A model generated the notes under the pieces. It was not told the origin of the DNA. It searched no databases and saw only the letters and a list, made by a program, of their open reading frames with translations. DNA of 64,000 nucleotides. Source: Corynebacterium lactis RW2-5 (lineage in GTDB: Bacteria > Actinomycetota > Actinomycetes > Mycobacteriales > Mycobacteriaceae). Each line of letters starts with the position of its first letter. Positions within the stretch are counted from its first letter, which is position 1. Both the position numbers and the translations under genes were made by a program. The stretch spans positions 2,232,001-2,296,000 of the forward strand of contig NZ_CP006841.1 in assembly GCF_001274895.1 (NCBI RefSeq). Reading direction: 5' to 3'. This document shows, piece by piece, positions 21,591 through 31,326 of the stretch.

Positions 21591-23159
21591 ATGGATGTCG
21601 TCGATATATCCCGCTGGCAGTTCGGCATAACCACCGTCTACCACTTCCTATTCGTCCCCCTGACCATCGGCCTTGCCCCACTCGTCGCCATCATGCAGAC
21701 GCTGTGGGCCACGACCAAAAACGACCTCTGGTACCGTGCCACTCGCTTCTTTGGCACGGTCTTCATCATCAACTTCGCTATGGGTGTCGCAACCGGCATC
21801 GTCCAGGAGTTCCAATTCGGCATGAACTGGTCCGAATACTCCCGGATGATTGGCGACGTCTTCGGCGGACCGCTGGCCCTCGAAGGCCTGATCGCGTTCT
21901 TTTTAGAATCGACCTTCCTGGGCCTGTGGATTTTCGGATGGGGCCGAATCCCCACCTGGGCTCACACTGCGTCAATCTGGGTCGTCGCCATCGCGGTGAA
22001 TATCTCCGCGTACTTCATTATCGTCGCGAACTCCTTCATGCAGCACCCGGTGGGCGCCATCTACAACCCGGAGACGCACCGTGCGGAGCTCACAGACCTC
22101 GGGGCCCTGCTAACCAATCCCACCGCGCTAGCCGCCTTTCCCCACGCAGTCGCCGGTTCTTTCCTCACCGCGGGCACGCTGATCCTCGGTATCAGCGGCT
22201 GGTGGATTGTCCACAGCCGCCGCGGCGGGGAGAGCAACACCGTCTACGAGCAGACCTTCCGCAAGGCGGGCCGAATTGGCTGGTGGGCCACCGTCCTCGC
22301 CTCCATAGCTGTCGCAATCACCGGCGATATTCAGGCGAAAATCATGTTCGTGCAGCAGCCGATGAAGATGGCCTCCGCGGAGTCTCTATGCCACACCCAA
22401 ACGGACCCGATGTTCTCCGTCCTCACCGTCGGCACGCACAACAACTGTGATTCCGTGTCGCACTGGTTGGAGCTTCCCTGGGTGCTGCCTTTCCTCGCTG
22501 AGGGCAAGTTCTCGGGCGTCACACTTCAGGGTGTCCAGGACTTGCAAAAGCAGGCGGAAGCGATGTTCGGCCCCGGCAACTACGCTCCAAATCTCTTCGT
22601 CACCTACTGGTCCTTCCGCGCCATGATTGGCCTGATGGCCGGTTCCCTGGCAATCGCGTTTTTCGCCTGGCTGTTCACCCGGCGCGGCCTCGTCCCGACG
22701 GGCCGGTGGTCTCGTCTCTTCGCCCTGGGCTCGCTACTGGCCATCCCGTTCCCGTTCGTCGCCAACAGCGCCGGGTGGGTATTCACGGAAATGGGCCGCC
22801 AGCCCTGGATCGTCCACCCCAACCCCGACCACGCCGGCGATCCTCGCACGGAGCTAATCCGTATGACCGTCGACATGGGCGTTTCTGATCACGCACCCAC
22901 GACGGTACTGATCACGCTCATCGGTTTCACCGCAATCTATCTCGCGCTCGCCGTGGTCTGGTTCTGGCTGATTCGCCGGGCGGTCATCGCTGGCCCGCCT
23001 ATCGACGCCCCGAACCACCCCGCCGTCACAGCTACCGGGGTATCGGCAGCACACTCGGCGATGCCCGGGCCTTCGGCACCTGTCGCAACCGACCTCGGTG
23101 CGAGGGTTAGCTCCCCGGTCCGTTTCGCGCAGTGCCGACCCGTCGAGTCAGAAAGGTAG
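21591..23159 (+). CDS. cydA: cytochrome bd oxidase subunit I
   Basis: CydA carries the hemes of the bd-type quinol oxidase, a high-affinity terminal oxidase. Heme ligands are visible as His18 (TVYHFLF), His185 (FPHAVAGSF) and Met401 (TEMGRQPW), with the GRQPW signature. The quinol loop is of the short type. The 522 residues contain about nine membrane spans and a disordered Pro/Ala-rich tail. It is the first gene of cydABDC; GAGG lies eight bases before the ATG. Confidence 0.97.
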   Translation: MDVVDISRWQFGITTVYHFLFVPLTIGLAPLVAIMQTLWATTKNDLWYRATRFFGTVFIINFAMGVATGIVQEFQFGMNWSEYSRMIGDVFGGPLALEGLIAFFLESTFLGLWIFGWGRIPTWAHTASIWVVAIAVNISAYFIIVANSFMQHPVGAIYNPETHRAELTDLGALLTNPTALAAFPHAVAGSFLTAGTLILGISGWWIVHSRRGGESNTVYEQTFRKAGRIGWWATVLASIAVAITGDIQAKIMFVQQPMKMASAESLCHTQTDPMFSVLTVGTHNNCDSVSHWLELPWVLPFLAEGKFSGVTLQGVQDLQKQAEAMFGPGNYAPNLFVTYWSFRAMIGLMAGSLAIAFFAWLFTRRGLVPTGRWSRLFALGSLLAIPFPFVANSAGWVFTEMGRQPWIVHPNPDHAGDPRTELIRMTVDMGVSDHAPTTVLITLIGFTAIYLALAVVWFWLIRRAVIAGPPIDAPNHPAVTATGVSAAHSAMPGPSAPVATDLGARVSSPVRFAQCRPVESER

Positions 23160-23168
23160 TCGATAAAC

Positions 23169-24191
23169 ATGTTTGGGCTAGATCTTCCCGTCGTCTGGTT
23201 TGTTCTCGTTGCGTTCCTTTTCGCCGGGTATTTCCTCCTGGAAGGCTTCGACTTCGGTGTCGGAATGCTGCTGCCTTTCCTTGGCCGTGGGGAGCCACGT
23301 CGTAAAGCGATGCTGGGCACAATCGGTCCGGTGTGGGATGGCAACGAGGTGTGGCTGATTACCGCGGGAGGAGCGCTCTTCGCGGCGTTCCCCGAGTGGT
23401 ATGCGTCGATGTTTTCGGGCTTCTACCTTCCCCTGTTTCTCATCCTGGTGGCATTGATCGTGCGAATCGTGGGCCTGGAGTGGCGCTCGAAGGTGCACGA
23501 GGATTCGTGGCGCGCCTGGTGCGATGGCGCGATTGTGTTCGGCTCGTGGCTGCCTCCGATTCTGTGGGGCGTGGCGGTGTCGAACCTCATCCGCGGCGTG
23601 CCGTTGGACGCGAACAGGAATCTCGATTCGGGTTTCGGCACGCTTTTAGGGTTGCTAAACCCGTACGCCCTGCTTGGCGGCGCCGCCTTTGCCTCCGTCT
23701 TTGCCCTGCACGCGGTCGCATTCCTGCGCCTGAAGACGGCGGGCACGCTGCGGGAGGCCCTCGGGCGCGCGGTGCCGATCCCCGCTGCGGCGGCGCTGCT
23801 ATTCGGCAGCGCTTTCCTGCTGTGGACACAGCTGGCCTATGGCAAGCCGTGGGTGTGGGTTCCGCTTGTCGTCGCGGCAGCGGGACTGGCGCTGGCAGTC
23901 GTCGCCATCGCCGCTGGTCGCGACGGCCTCGGATTCATTGCCAGCTCAGTCACTGTGGTCACCGTGACGGTGGTAGTTTTCGGATCGATGTTCCCGTTCC
24001 TGATGCCCTCCACGGCACCCGGTGGGGTGTCGCTGGACATCTGGAACGCGTCCTCCAACCCGTACACGCTGAAGATTATGACCTGGGCCGCCATTGCGGT
24101 GACGCCGTTGGTCCTTCTCTACCAGTCGTGGACTTACTGGGCTTTCCGCAAGCGCCTGACCGCCGACCGTGCCGCGATGCCGACCGAGTGA
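23169..24191 (+). CDS. cydB: cytochrome bd oxidase subunit II
   Basis: CydB is the second membrane subunit of the bd oxidase. The 340-residue protein begins with the typical FLFAGYFLLEGFDFGVGMLLPFLGR stretch and has WDGNEVWLITAGGALFAAFPEWYA (about 56-80). It has about eight membrane spans. It starts nine bases after the cydA stop, so the subunits are translated from one mRNA. Confidence 0.97.
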   Translation: MFGLDLPVVWFVLVAFLFAGYFLLEGFDFGVGMLLPFLGRGEPRRKAMLGTIGPVWDGNEVWLITAGGALFAAFPEWYASMFSGFYLPLFLILVALIVRIVGLEWRSKVHEDSWRAWCDGAIVFGSWLPPILWGVAVSNLIRGVPLDANRNLDSGFGTLLGLLNPYALLGGAAFASVFALHAVAFLRLKTAGTLREALGRAVPIPAAAALLFGSAFLLWTQLAYGKPWVWVPLVVAAAGLALAVVAIAAGRDGLGFIASSVTVVTVTVVVFGSMFPFLMPSTAPGGVSLDIWNASSNPYTLKIMTWAAIAVTPLVLLYQSWTYWAFRKRLTADRAAMPTE

Positions 24192-24213
24192 ATAAGTACG
24201 GAGAGGAGCACGC

Positions 24214-25731
24214 ATGAGCACGACCGTGGCGGCGGCTCGAGGACCGATTGACCCGAATCTTTTGGCTCTTTCCACGCCGGTCCGTCGGTGGATTTTCGTC
24301 GCTGGAGTCCTGACCACGCTCAATGTCGCCGCGACTATCACCCTGGGCTTGGCTATCGGAATCACCGTGGCCAGAGTCCTCGGGGAAGGCGACCCCGCCT
24401 GGCCCCTTTTCGCCGCCGTTTCGTTGACCGCTGCGGCCGCGAAGGTCGCCTGTTCATGGGCTCTGACCAGGTTCGGCGAGGCTGTCGGCGCGGAGGCGGC
24501 CTCTACCCTGCGGGCCGATGCGCTCCGGGCTCTCGCGTTGAAGGATCCGCGCACCGTCGATCTCTCCGCGTGGCGAGCAACCCTCACCGTCGGCATCGAC
24601 GGCGTTGCCGTCTACATCGCGGAGTTCCTCCCCAGCATCGTCGCAGCAGCGCTGGCCACTCCCATCGCACTGTTCACCGTCGCTTTTCTGGACCTGTACT
24701 CGTTCGCCATCGCTGCAGTAACGCTCCCCCTTGTGCCCCTTTTCATGTGGCTGGTCGGCCGCCTGACCGAGGGACGCACCGAGCGCCGCCTGGCGGATAT
24801 CGGCACCGTCCGCTCCCAAATCCTCGACCTCATCACCGGACTGCCAACCCTACGTGCCCACGGCATCGCGTCGGCACCCGACGCCGAAATCCGCCGACTG
24901 TCCGAGCAGCACCGGGACTCCTCCATGGCCGTGCTCCGCGTGGCCTTCCTTTCCTCCATGGTCCTCGAGTTTTTAACCACGCTATCTATCGCGCTCATAG
25001 CCGTCAGCATCGGCTTCAGGCTTCTCGACGGCTCCAGCACCCTCAGCACCGGGCTCGCCGTCTTGATTATCGCCCCGGAAATCTACGCGCCCATCCGCGC
25101 CGTGGGGCACAAGTTCCACGCGGCCCAGGACGGTCTAGTCGCTGCCCGCGAGGTCACGGCCCTGCTCAGTGCACCGAGCCCGGTGGCGAGCGAGGAGTCG
25201 TCGGCAAGCGGAACGGAGGTGGCGCCGACGGTAGAGTTCCGAGACTTCTCCGCGCCCGGCCGTGACGGGTGCCGCCCCTACCTGCTCAGCGCGGTGGCAG
25301 GGCCTGGGCGGGTGACCGTGCTGGCTGGGCCGAATGGCGTGGGCAAGACGACCGCGCTGCTGGCCGCGGCTGGAATAGTGACGGAGAATCTCTGCGGGCA
25401 GGTGCGGGTGACCGTACACGGCCCCGAACTGCTCCGCCGCATCGCTTGGGTGCCGCAGCGGCCGGTCCTCGACCCGGCCTCAATTGGGGATGACTCGCGG
25501 CGCTCCCTCGGCCAGCGGCAACGTCAGGCGCTGCAGCTCGCGCTGTCGGATCCTAGCCGTAACCTTGTGCTTGCCGACGAGCCCACCGCGCACCTCGACT
25601 CCGACAGCGCACGCGAGGTCATCGATTCCCTGCGCGAGCGCGCCCGGCGCGGAGCTACGGTGCTGGTCAGCAGCCACGACCCGCTGCTTATCGACGCCGC
25701 CGACGACGTCGTGGAGGTGCGTGCGAAGTGA
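24214..25731 (+). CDS. cydD: thiol ABC exporter subunit CydD with shortened nucleotide-binding domain
   Basis: CydD and CydC form the heterodimeric ABC exporter needed to assemble cytochrome bd. The 505-residue protein has an N-terminal membrane domain (about 25-320). Its ABC domain has Walker A GPNGVGKTT (372-380), Q-loop Gln415, a signature-like SLGQRQRQ (431-438), Walker B LVLADEP (451-457) and His488. Only about 15 residues separate the Q-loop from the signature where 50 or more are normal, so most of the helical subdomain is missing and LSGGQ is altered. It therefore probably forms a degenerate ATP site. It overlaps cydC by four bases and holds two copies of CGTCGGCAAGC. Confidence 0.88.
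   Translation: MSTTVAAARGPIDPNLLALSTPVRRWIFVAGVLTTLNVAATITLGLAIGITVARVLGEGDPAWPLFAAVSLTAAAAKVACSWALTRFGEAVGAEAASTLRADALRALALKDPRTVDLSAWRATLTVGIDGVAVYIAEFLPSIVAAALATPIALFTVAFLDLYSFAIAAVTLPLVPLFMWLVGRLTEGRTERRLADIGTVRSQILDLITGLPTLRAHGIASAPDAEIRRLSEQHRDSSMAVLRVAFLSSMVLEFLTTLSIALIAVSIGFRLLDGSSTLSTGLAVLIIAPEIYAPIRAVGHKFHAAQDGLVAAREVTALLSAPSPVASEESSASGTEVAPTVEFRDFSAPGRDGCRPYLLSAVAGPGRVTVLAGPNGVGKTTALLAAAGIVTENLCGQVRVTVHGPELLRRIAWVPQRPVLDPASIGDDSRRSLGQRQRQALQLALSDPSRNLVLADEPTAHLDSDSAREVIDSLRERARRGATVLVSSHDPLLIDAADDVVEVRAK
25199..25209 (+). repeat. CGTCGGCAAGC word (in cydD)
   Basis: Exact copy on the plus strand, in the linker between membrane and ABC domains, read as Ser-Ser-Ala-Ser. Confidence 0.8.
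25569..25579 (-). repeat. CGTCGGCAAGC word (in cydD)
   Basis: Exact copy on the minus strand at the Walker B codons, read as Leu-Ala-Asp-Glu with CTT for Leu. Confidence 0.8.
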
Positions 25732-27371
25732 ACGGATTGAGGCGGCCCGCAGGCACAGGCCCGGACGCGGGCGTCCTGCGCAGCCTCCGGGGGCTCATCG
25801 GCCTGCGCGAACTTCTGTGGCCAGTCTTTGCCGGGACCGTGACGCTGCTGTCAGCGCTGAGTCTCACTGTGGTTTCCGCATGGTTGATCACGCGCTCATG
25901 GCAAATGCCACCGCTGATGGAGATTACGGTGGCCGTCACCTCCGTGCGGGCCCTAGGTATTTCTCGGTCGGTGTTCCGTTACATAGACAGGCTGGCCGCG
26001 CACCACGTCGCTCTGACCGCTGCGGAGCGTTCCCGCCTGGCGCTGTGGCGCAATCTCTCGGGAAAGCCACAGGTTGCGGGGTGTGGCCGCGGCGAGCTAG
26101 CGGGGCTTCTCGGCACGGATGTCGACACACTGGCGAACGTGGTCGTCCGCTTTGTCATCCCGACACTCATCGCAGCTACAACCTCTATTCTCGCCGTCTG
26201 CTTCGCGGCTGTTCTCTCCGTTCCATCCGCCGCAGTGCTCGCCGTCGGTCTTGCTGTCGCGGGCATGGCCGCGCCGTACCTGATTTACCGCACCACCGTC
26301 GCCGGGGTGGATCCTCGCGCGAGAGCCCTCACCGACACCGCTAGCGCGATTGAGTCCGTCCTCGTCGACTCCGCCGGCCTGCGCATCCGGGGCCAGCTCG
26401 ACGAGGCGATTGCGGCCGCCACCCGTTCGACCACCGCCGTCGCGCGCATTGACCGCCATACAGGCAACGCGGCCGGCAGAGCCTCCGCGCTCGCCACCGC
26501 CGCCTCCACGCTGTGCGCCGTCGCCACCGTCGGCATCGCCGCCTACCTGATGGGCACTGCGCACAGCCCCGAATGGCTCACCGTCCTAGTCCTGATTCCC
26601 CTGGCCGCCTTCGAATCCGTCGCGGCGCTGCCCGCGGGAGCCCAAACTCTCGCCCGCTCCCGCTTAAGCCTCATCACGCTTGCCGACGCCCCCTCCACCG
26701 GCGCCGTCGGCCCTAGCGGCGCGACTATTCCCGCAGACCTTCCTCTAGAGTTGGCGGCGCCGCTGCTGCGCGTCCACGACTTGGAAACCGCGCACGGAAA
26801 CCTGGGGCCATGGAACTTTGAGCTGCCCTTCGGCGAGTACAAGGAGATCACGGCGCCGTCGGGAAGCGGGAAGACCACGCTGCTAAAGACACTGGCCGGG
26901 GCCATTTCCCCACTCAGCGGTCGGGTGGAGATTGTGGCCGATTCGCGACCGTTGCCGCCTGTGCCGGAGGTAGTTCGCTTTGTCGCCGAAGACGAGCACA
27001 TCTTTGCCACGACCGTCCGCGACAATATTGCGGTCGGCAACCCTAAGGCGACCGCGGGCGAAATTGCCGAGGTCACCACGGCCCTGGGGCTTGCCGAATG
27101 GGTCAGCAGGCTGCCGGATGGCTTGGATACGGTGCTCGCCGACGGGGCCGACAGCCTCTCGGGCGGCCAGCGACGTCGCCTCATCCTCGCGCGTGCACTG
27201 GTGAGCACCGCTCCGATTCTGCTACTCGATGAGCCGACCGAACATATAGACGAAGCTTCCGAGGCAATCCTTCAGCTCCTGCGCGACGGCTGCGCCCATG
27301 GCACTCTGCCCGGGGCACGCGGTCGGCGCAGCGTTGTAGTTGTTCGCCACCCTCGGCAAGTGCGACAATGA
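25728..27371 (+). CDS. cydC: thiol ABC exporter subunit CydC
   Basis: This is the partner of CydD in the exporter required for cytochrome bd assembly. The 547 residues comprise a six-span membrane domain (about 25-300) and a complete ABC domain with Walker A APSGSGKTT, signature LSGGQRRR and Walker B ILLLDEPTEHID. A His near the C-terminus in VVVRHPRQ is the switch residue. It begins with GTG overlapping the cydD stop (GTGA) and ends overlapping the dusB start (ATGA), so the three genes are translationally coupled. It has one CGTCGGCAAGC copy (26678). Confidence 0.93.
   Translation: MNGLRRPAGTGPDAGVLRSLRGLIGLRELLWPVFAGTVTLLSALSLTVVSAWLITRSWQMPPLMEITVAVTSVRALGISRSVFRYIDRLAAHHVALTAAERSRLALWRNLSGKPQVAGCGRGELAGLLGTDVDTLANVVVRFVIPTLIAATTSILAVCFAAVLSVPSAAVLAVGLAVAGMAAPYLIYRTTVAGVDPRARALTDTASAIESVLVDSAGLRIRGQLDEAIAAATRSTTAVARIDRHTGNAAGRASALATAASTLCAVATVGIAAYLMGTAHSPEWLTVLVLIPLAAFESVAALPAGAQTLARSRLSLITLADAPSTGAVGPSGATIPADLPLELAAPLLRVHDLETAHGNLGPWNFELPFGEYKEITAPSGSGKTTLLKTLAGAISPLSGRVEIVADSRPLPPVPEVVRFVAEDEHIFATTVRDNIAVGNPKATAGEIAEVTTALGLAEWVSRLPDGLDTVLADGADSLSGGQRRRLILARALVSTAPILLLDEPTEHIDEASEAILQLLRDGCAHGTLPGARGRRSVVVVRHPRQVRQ
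26678..26688 (-). repeat. CGTCGGCAAGC word (in cydC)
   Basis: Exact copy on the minus strand, read by the gene as Leu-Ala-Asp-Ala with CTT for Leu. Confidence 0.8.
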
Positions 27372-28582
27372 CTTGCGTGTCGAGTCCTCAAACCACGCTA
27401 ACCGCAAACGCCGCGCCCAGCCCTGTGCACATTGGCCCCTTCGAGCTGTCCTCACCGGTGGTCCTTGCGCCCATGGCCGGCGTCACCAACGTGGCGTTCC
27501 GTACCCTGTGCCGAGAGCAAGAACGCGCCCGTACGGGAACGGTCTCGGGTCTCTACGTATGCGAAATGGTCACCGCACGCGCGCTTGTCGAGCGCAACGA
27601 GAAGACCATGCACATGACCACCTTCGCCCCCGACGAGGACCCACGCAGCCTGCAGCTCTACACCACGGATCCAAAGTGGACCTACGAGGCCGCCAAGATG
27701 ATCGTCGAGGAAAACCTCGCCGACCACATTGACATGAACTTCGGTTGCCCCGTGCCCAAGGTCACTCGCAAGGGCGGCGGCTCGGCTCTGCCGTACAAGC
27801 GCCGCCTCTTCGGCAATATCGTCGCCGCGGCGGTCAAGGCCACCGAGGGCACGGATATTCCGGTCACCGTTAAGTTCCGCGTCGGTATCGACGACGAGCA
27901 CCACACACACCTCGATGCCGGGCGCATTGCCGCATCTGAGGGGGCTAAGGCCGTGGCCGTGCACGCCCGCACCGCGGCGCAACGCTACTCCGGTCACGCC
28001 GACTGGTCCCAGATTGCGAGACTGAAGGAGCACATGGTGGACTCCGGCTTTGCCGACATCCCGGTTCTCGGCAATGGCGACATCTTCGCCTCCACGGACG
28101 CCCGCAAGATGATGGACAGCACCGGCTGCGATGGCGTCGTCGTCGGCCGCGGTTGCCTCGGCCGCCCGTGGCTATTTGCCGAGCTCTCCGCGGAACTTCG
28201 CGGAGAAGAGGTTCCCGCACCGCCGACCTTCGGCGAGGTCGCGGGCATTATCCGTCGGCACGCGGAGCTATTGGTGCAGCACGAGGGCGAGCGCAAGGGC
28301 TGCCGCGACCTGCGCAAACACATCGCCTGGTACCTGCGCGGCTACCCTGCCGGCGGTGAGATTCGCAAGTCGCTCGCCCGCGTCGGTTCGCTCGCCGAGC
28401 TCGATGAGATTCTCACCCCGCTTTACGACGGCGAGCTCGCCACTGCTCTGCCCGAGGACGCCGACGGGCCGCGTGGACGACAAGGATCGCCTGCGAAGGT
28501 GGTGCTCCCGGAAGGGTGGCTCGACGACCCGGAAGACGACACTGTCCCCGAAGGCGCGGAGATAATGCACTCGGGCGGGTAA
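27368..28582 (+). CDS. dusB: tRNA-dihydrouridine synthase, DusB type
   Basis: This flavoenzyme reduces uridine to dihydrouridine in the D-loop of tRNAs. FMN-binding APMAGVTN is at 34-41, the catalytic Cys127 lies in DMNFGCPVPK, and VTRKGGGSALPYKRRL and GNGDIFA follow in the expected places. The 404 residues include a C-terminal extension after about residue 345 rich in acidic and glycine residues. It overlaps cydC by four bases. The functional link to the oxidase operon is not obvious. Confidence 0.93.
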   Translation: MTCVSSPQTTLTANAAPSPVHIGPFELSSPVVLAPMAGVTNVAFRTLCREQERARTGTVSGLYVCEMVTARALVERNEKTMHMTTFAPDEDPRSLQLYTTDPKWTYEAAKMIVEENLADHIDMNFGCPVPKVTRKGGGSALPYKRRLFGNIVAAAVKATEGTDIPVTVKFRVGIDDEHHTHLDAGRIAASEGAKAVAVHARTAAQRYSGHADWSQIARLKEHMVDSGFADIPVLGNGDIFASTDARKMMDSTGCDGVVVGRGCLGRPWLFAELSAELRGEEVPAPPTFGEVAGIIRRHAELLVQHEGERKGCRDLRKHIAWYLRGYPAGGEIRKSLARVGSLAELDEILTPLYDGELATALPEDADGPRGRQGSPAKVVLPEGWLDDPEDDTVPEGAEIMHSGG

Positions 28583-28679
28583 CCGGCGGCTGGGAATTCC
28601 CCATTGGACTGATCTTTCGTTTCAGCTACGCCTGAATTTAGGTGAGCAAAAACTGTCCACACGTTCTAGTATGTAACAC

Positions 28680-29408
28680 ATGCGTACCGTCTATCGAGAA
28701 CAAATGGATAACCTGGCACACAGCCTTATCGTCATGTGTGACCACGTCCACTCCATGCACAGCACTGCCAACCGAGCGCTCTTTAATGCAGACCTCGTCG
28801 CCGCCGAGGAAGTGCTTTCTCTGATGGACCCACTGGATGAAATTCGCAAAGACGCTGAGCAACGGGCTTTCGAATTGCTCGCACGCGAAGCTCCGGTAGC
28901 AGGCGACCTGCGTCAGGTCGTTAGCGGAATTTATATCGTCGAAGATATCTGCCGCATGGGAGCACTCAGCGTCCATATCGCAAACACCGCGCGCCGTCGT
29001 CACCCAGAGAAGGCACTACCTGAACCTGTCGAAGGCTTCTTCCGTGAAATGGCGTCGGTATCAGAATCGATGACGCACGAAACCCGTCAAGTCCTCATCG
29101 ATTACGACGTGGACCAGGCCTTAGCAATTGACAAGACCGATGACAGCATTGATGACATCCATCAGCATCTATTCACTCTCACCACTGCCGATGACTGGCC
29201 GCACACCCCGCAAGAAACCGTTGACATAACACTTCTGAGCAGGTTCTACGAACGCTACGCGGACCACGCTGTCGAGGTCGCCGCTCGCATCGTTTACCTC
29301 GCTACCGGCTACAAGCAGACTGAATACTTAGACAAGTTGGAGGGCGACCGCGATCAAAAGCACTTTGCTCGCCGACTCGAAGACCTAGAGCGCCATTTGC
29401 GTATGTAG
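28680..29408 (+). CDS. phoU: phosphate transport regulator PhoU
   Basis: PhoU links the Pst transporter to the phosphate two-component system and acts as a negative signal when phosphate is plentiful. The 242-residue all-helical protein has two three-helix bundles with metal-binding motifs in GIYIVEDICRMG (about 81-92) and SRFYERYADHAVEVAARI (about 185-202). TAGTAT seven bases before the ATG, with no ribosome site, suggests a leaderless mRNA. It is convergent with pstB across a shared terminator. Confidence 0.93.
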   Translation: MRTVYREQMDNLAHSLIVMCDHVHSMHSTANRALFNADLVAAEEVLSLMDPLDEIRKDAEQRAFELLAREAPVAGDLRQVVSGIYIVEDICRMGALSVHIANTARRRHPEKALPEPVEGFFREMASVSESMTHETRQVLIDYDVDQALAIDKTDDSIDDIHQHLFTLTTADDWPHTPQETVDITLLSRFYERYADHAVEVAARIVYLATGYKQTEYLDKLEGDRDQKHFARRLEDLERHLRM

Positions 29409-29442
29409 GCGCAACTAAGGCACCAGGTCCTCTGAAAACAGC

Positions 29443-29479
29443 GAAAAGAGCATTGCCGTGCTGAGGCAATGCTCTTTTC
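29443..29479. terminator. bidirectional terminator between phoU and pstB
   Basis: GAAAAGAGCATTGCC and GGCAATGCTCTTTTC form a perfect 15-base stem around a seven-base loop, with the A/T ends giving U-runs in both directions. Confidence 0.95.
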
Positions 29480-29537
29480 GGGTCGAAGCGCAAAACCCTC
29501 TTAAAGGGACTTTAGTGACGCATCTTGGCCAATGAGC

Positions 29538-30314
29538 TTATCCGAAGCGACCAGAGATGTAGTCCTCGGTCTCCTTCTTTTCCGGGTTCTCGAAGATCTT
29601 CTTCGTCGGGCCGACCTCGACCAGGTGCCCTGGCTTGCCAGTGGCCTCCAGTGAGAAGAACGCAGTCTGATCGGAGACACGCGCTGCCTGCTGCATGTTA
29701 TGAGTCACAATGACGATAGTGAACTGTTCCTTCAGCTCATGGATTAGGTCCTCAATCGCCAAGGTGGAAATCGGATCGAGTGCCGAGCACGGCTCGTCCA
29801 TCAGCAGAACCTCCGGCTCGACCGCAATAGCGCGGGCAATACACAGTCGCTGCTGCTGACCACCGGAAAGACCGCCGCCCGGCTTGTCCAGGCGATCCTT
29901 GACCTCATCCCACAGGTTCGCACCACGCAGGGACTTCTCCGCTACCTCCCTCAAACGAGCCTTATTTTTCACGCCTGAGAGCTTCAGGCCGGCGACGACA
30001 TTGTCCTCAATCGACATTGTCGGGAAAGGGTTCGGACGCTGGAACACCATACCGATGGTATTGCGAACTGAGACCGGGTCGATTTTCGGGCCGTAGATGT
30101 TCTCGCCGTCGAGAAGCACCTCTCCCTTGACGTAGGCCCCCGGGATGACCTCGTGCATGCGGTTGAGAGAACGCAGCACAGTCGACTTACCACAGCCAGA
30201 CGGGCCGATGAACGCGGTAACCGAACGCGGAGGAACGTGCAGGTTGACGTTCTGGACAGCGTGGAAATCGCCGTAATAAATGTTGACGTTGTTAAGATCC
30301 AGGCGCTTAGCCAT
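29538..30314 (-). CDS. pstB: phosphate ABC transporter ATPase PstB
   Basis: PstB powers high-affinity phosphate import. Its 258 residues have Walker [10 protein letters not shown] (37-45), the Q-loop VFQRPNPFP, signature LSGGQQQR and Walker [14 protein letters not shown], all typical of PstB. It is the last gene of pstSCAB. Confidence 0.97.
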   Translation of the reverse strand: MAKRLDLNNVNIYYGDFHAVQNVNLHVPPRSVTAFIGPSGCGKSTVLRSLNRMHEVIPGAYVKGEVLLDGENIYGPKIDPVSVRNTIGMVFQRPNPFPTMSIEDNVVAGLKLSGVKNKARLREVAEKSLRGANLWDEVKDRLDKPGGGLSGGQQQRLCIARAIAVEPEVLLMDEPCSALDPISTLAIEDLIHELKEQFTIVIVTHNMQQAARVSDQTAFFSLEATGKPGHLVEVGPTKKIFENPEKKETEDYISGRFG

Positions 30315-30360
30315 TTTCTCTAAAACCTTCCTTGGGTGTGCGGACGAAGTGCGCCCAGAA

Positions 30361-31296
30361 TTAGTTCTTAACCGAGAACTTGGCGGAGACGATACGAGCC
30401 ACGATATTGATGACAGCGATGATCAGAACCAGCGTCAATGCGGCTCCCCACATCTTGTCGAATGCAGCGCCGGTATTGCCTGCCTTGTACATGTCAAGCA
30501 TGAACAGTGGCAGCGACGACTGCGACTGGCCGAACGGATTGTAGGTGATAATGCGCGAGGTAGCGACGAGGATTAGCATTGGCGCAGACTCGCCCATGAC
30601 GCGGGCAATTGCCAGCATGATTCCGGTGACGATGCCGGACAAAGCAGTTGGGAGAACGACCTTGAGAATCGTCTTCCACTTCGGGACACCGAGCGCATAG
30701 GCAGCCTCGCGCAGATCATCGGACACGACGCGGAGCATCTCCTCAGTATTGCGGACAACAATCGGCAGCATGAGCAGAACCAGGGCCAACGCGACTGCGA
30801 AGCCCGAGCGGCTCATCCCAAACATCACGACCCACATCGAGTAGATGAACAGGGAGGCGACGATTGAGGGAACACCGGAGAGAATATCGACCATGAAGGT
30901 CGTAACCTTGCCAAGCCGGGAATTGCCAGCGTATTCAACCAGGTATATTGCAACAAAGATGCCAAACGGCACCGTCAGAACTGTGGTCACCAGCGCCTGA
31001 ACGATAGTGCCGATAATTGCGTGGGCCACGCCGCCGCTGGTCGAACCTACGGTTACGCCACGCTGAGAGCTCCCCCACCACTCTGCAGACAAGAGCGAAG
31101 GAGTACCGCGCACAATCACTTCGAACAGGACCCACACCAGCGGGATAAGCGCCAAAGCCATACACGCGTAAATCAAGACAGTTGAAATCTTGTCCGAAGC
31201 TTTACGGGAACCCTTGATTTGGGTGAATGCGGATTCGCCCGTCGGTACTTTCCCATTCGGATCGCGGGTCAGAGAATCAGAGGTCTGAGTAGTCAT
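30361..31296 (-). CDS. pstA: phosphate ABC transporter permease PstA
   Basis: This is the second membrane subunit of the phosphate importer. The 311-residue protein has a disordered cytoplasmic N-terminus (1-38), about six membrane spans and the ATPase-contact EAA loop [17 protein letters not shown]. The N-terminal Ser/Thr/Lys-rich tail is longer than in E. coli. It lies 46 bases upstream of pstB. Confidence 0.95.
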   Translation of the reverse strand: MTTQTSDSLTRDPNGKVPTGESAFTQIKGSRKASDKISTVLIYACMALALIPLVWVLFEVIVRGTPSLLSAEWWGSSQRGVTVGSTSGGVAHAIIGTIVQALVTTVLTVPFGIFVAIYLVEYAGNSRLGKVTTFMVDILSGVPSIVASLFIYSMWVVMFGMSRSGFAVALALVLLMLPIVVRNTEEMLRVVSDDLREAAYALGVPKWKTILKVVLPTALSGIVTGIMLAIARVMGESAPMLILVATSRIITYNPFGQSQSSLPLFMLDMYKAGNTGAAFDKMWGAALTLVLIIAVINIVARIVSAKFSVKN

Positions 31297-31326
31297 TGTT
31301 ACTTTCGTTCCTTTTCCTGACGCCTG

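Noticed and set aside
22331-27208. Several 200-320-codon frames in alternative frames of the cyd genes
   Set aside because: All overlap genes with clear domains and have Arg/Pro/Ser-rich shadow composition.
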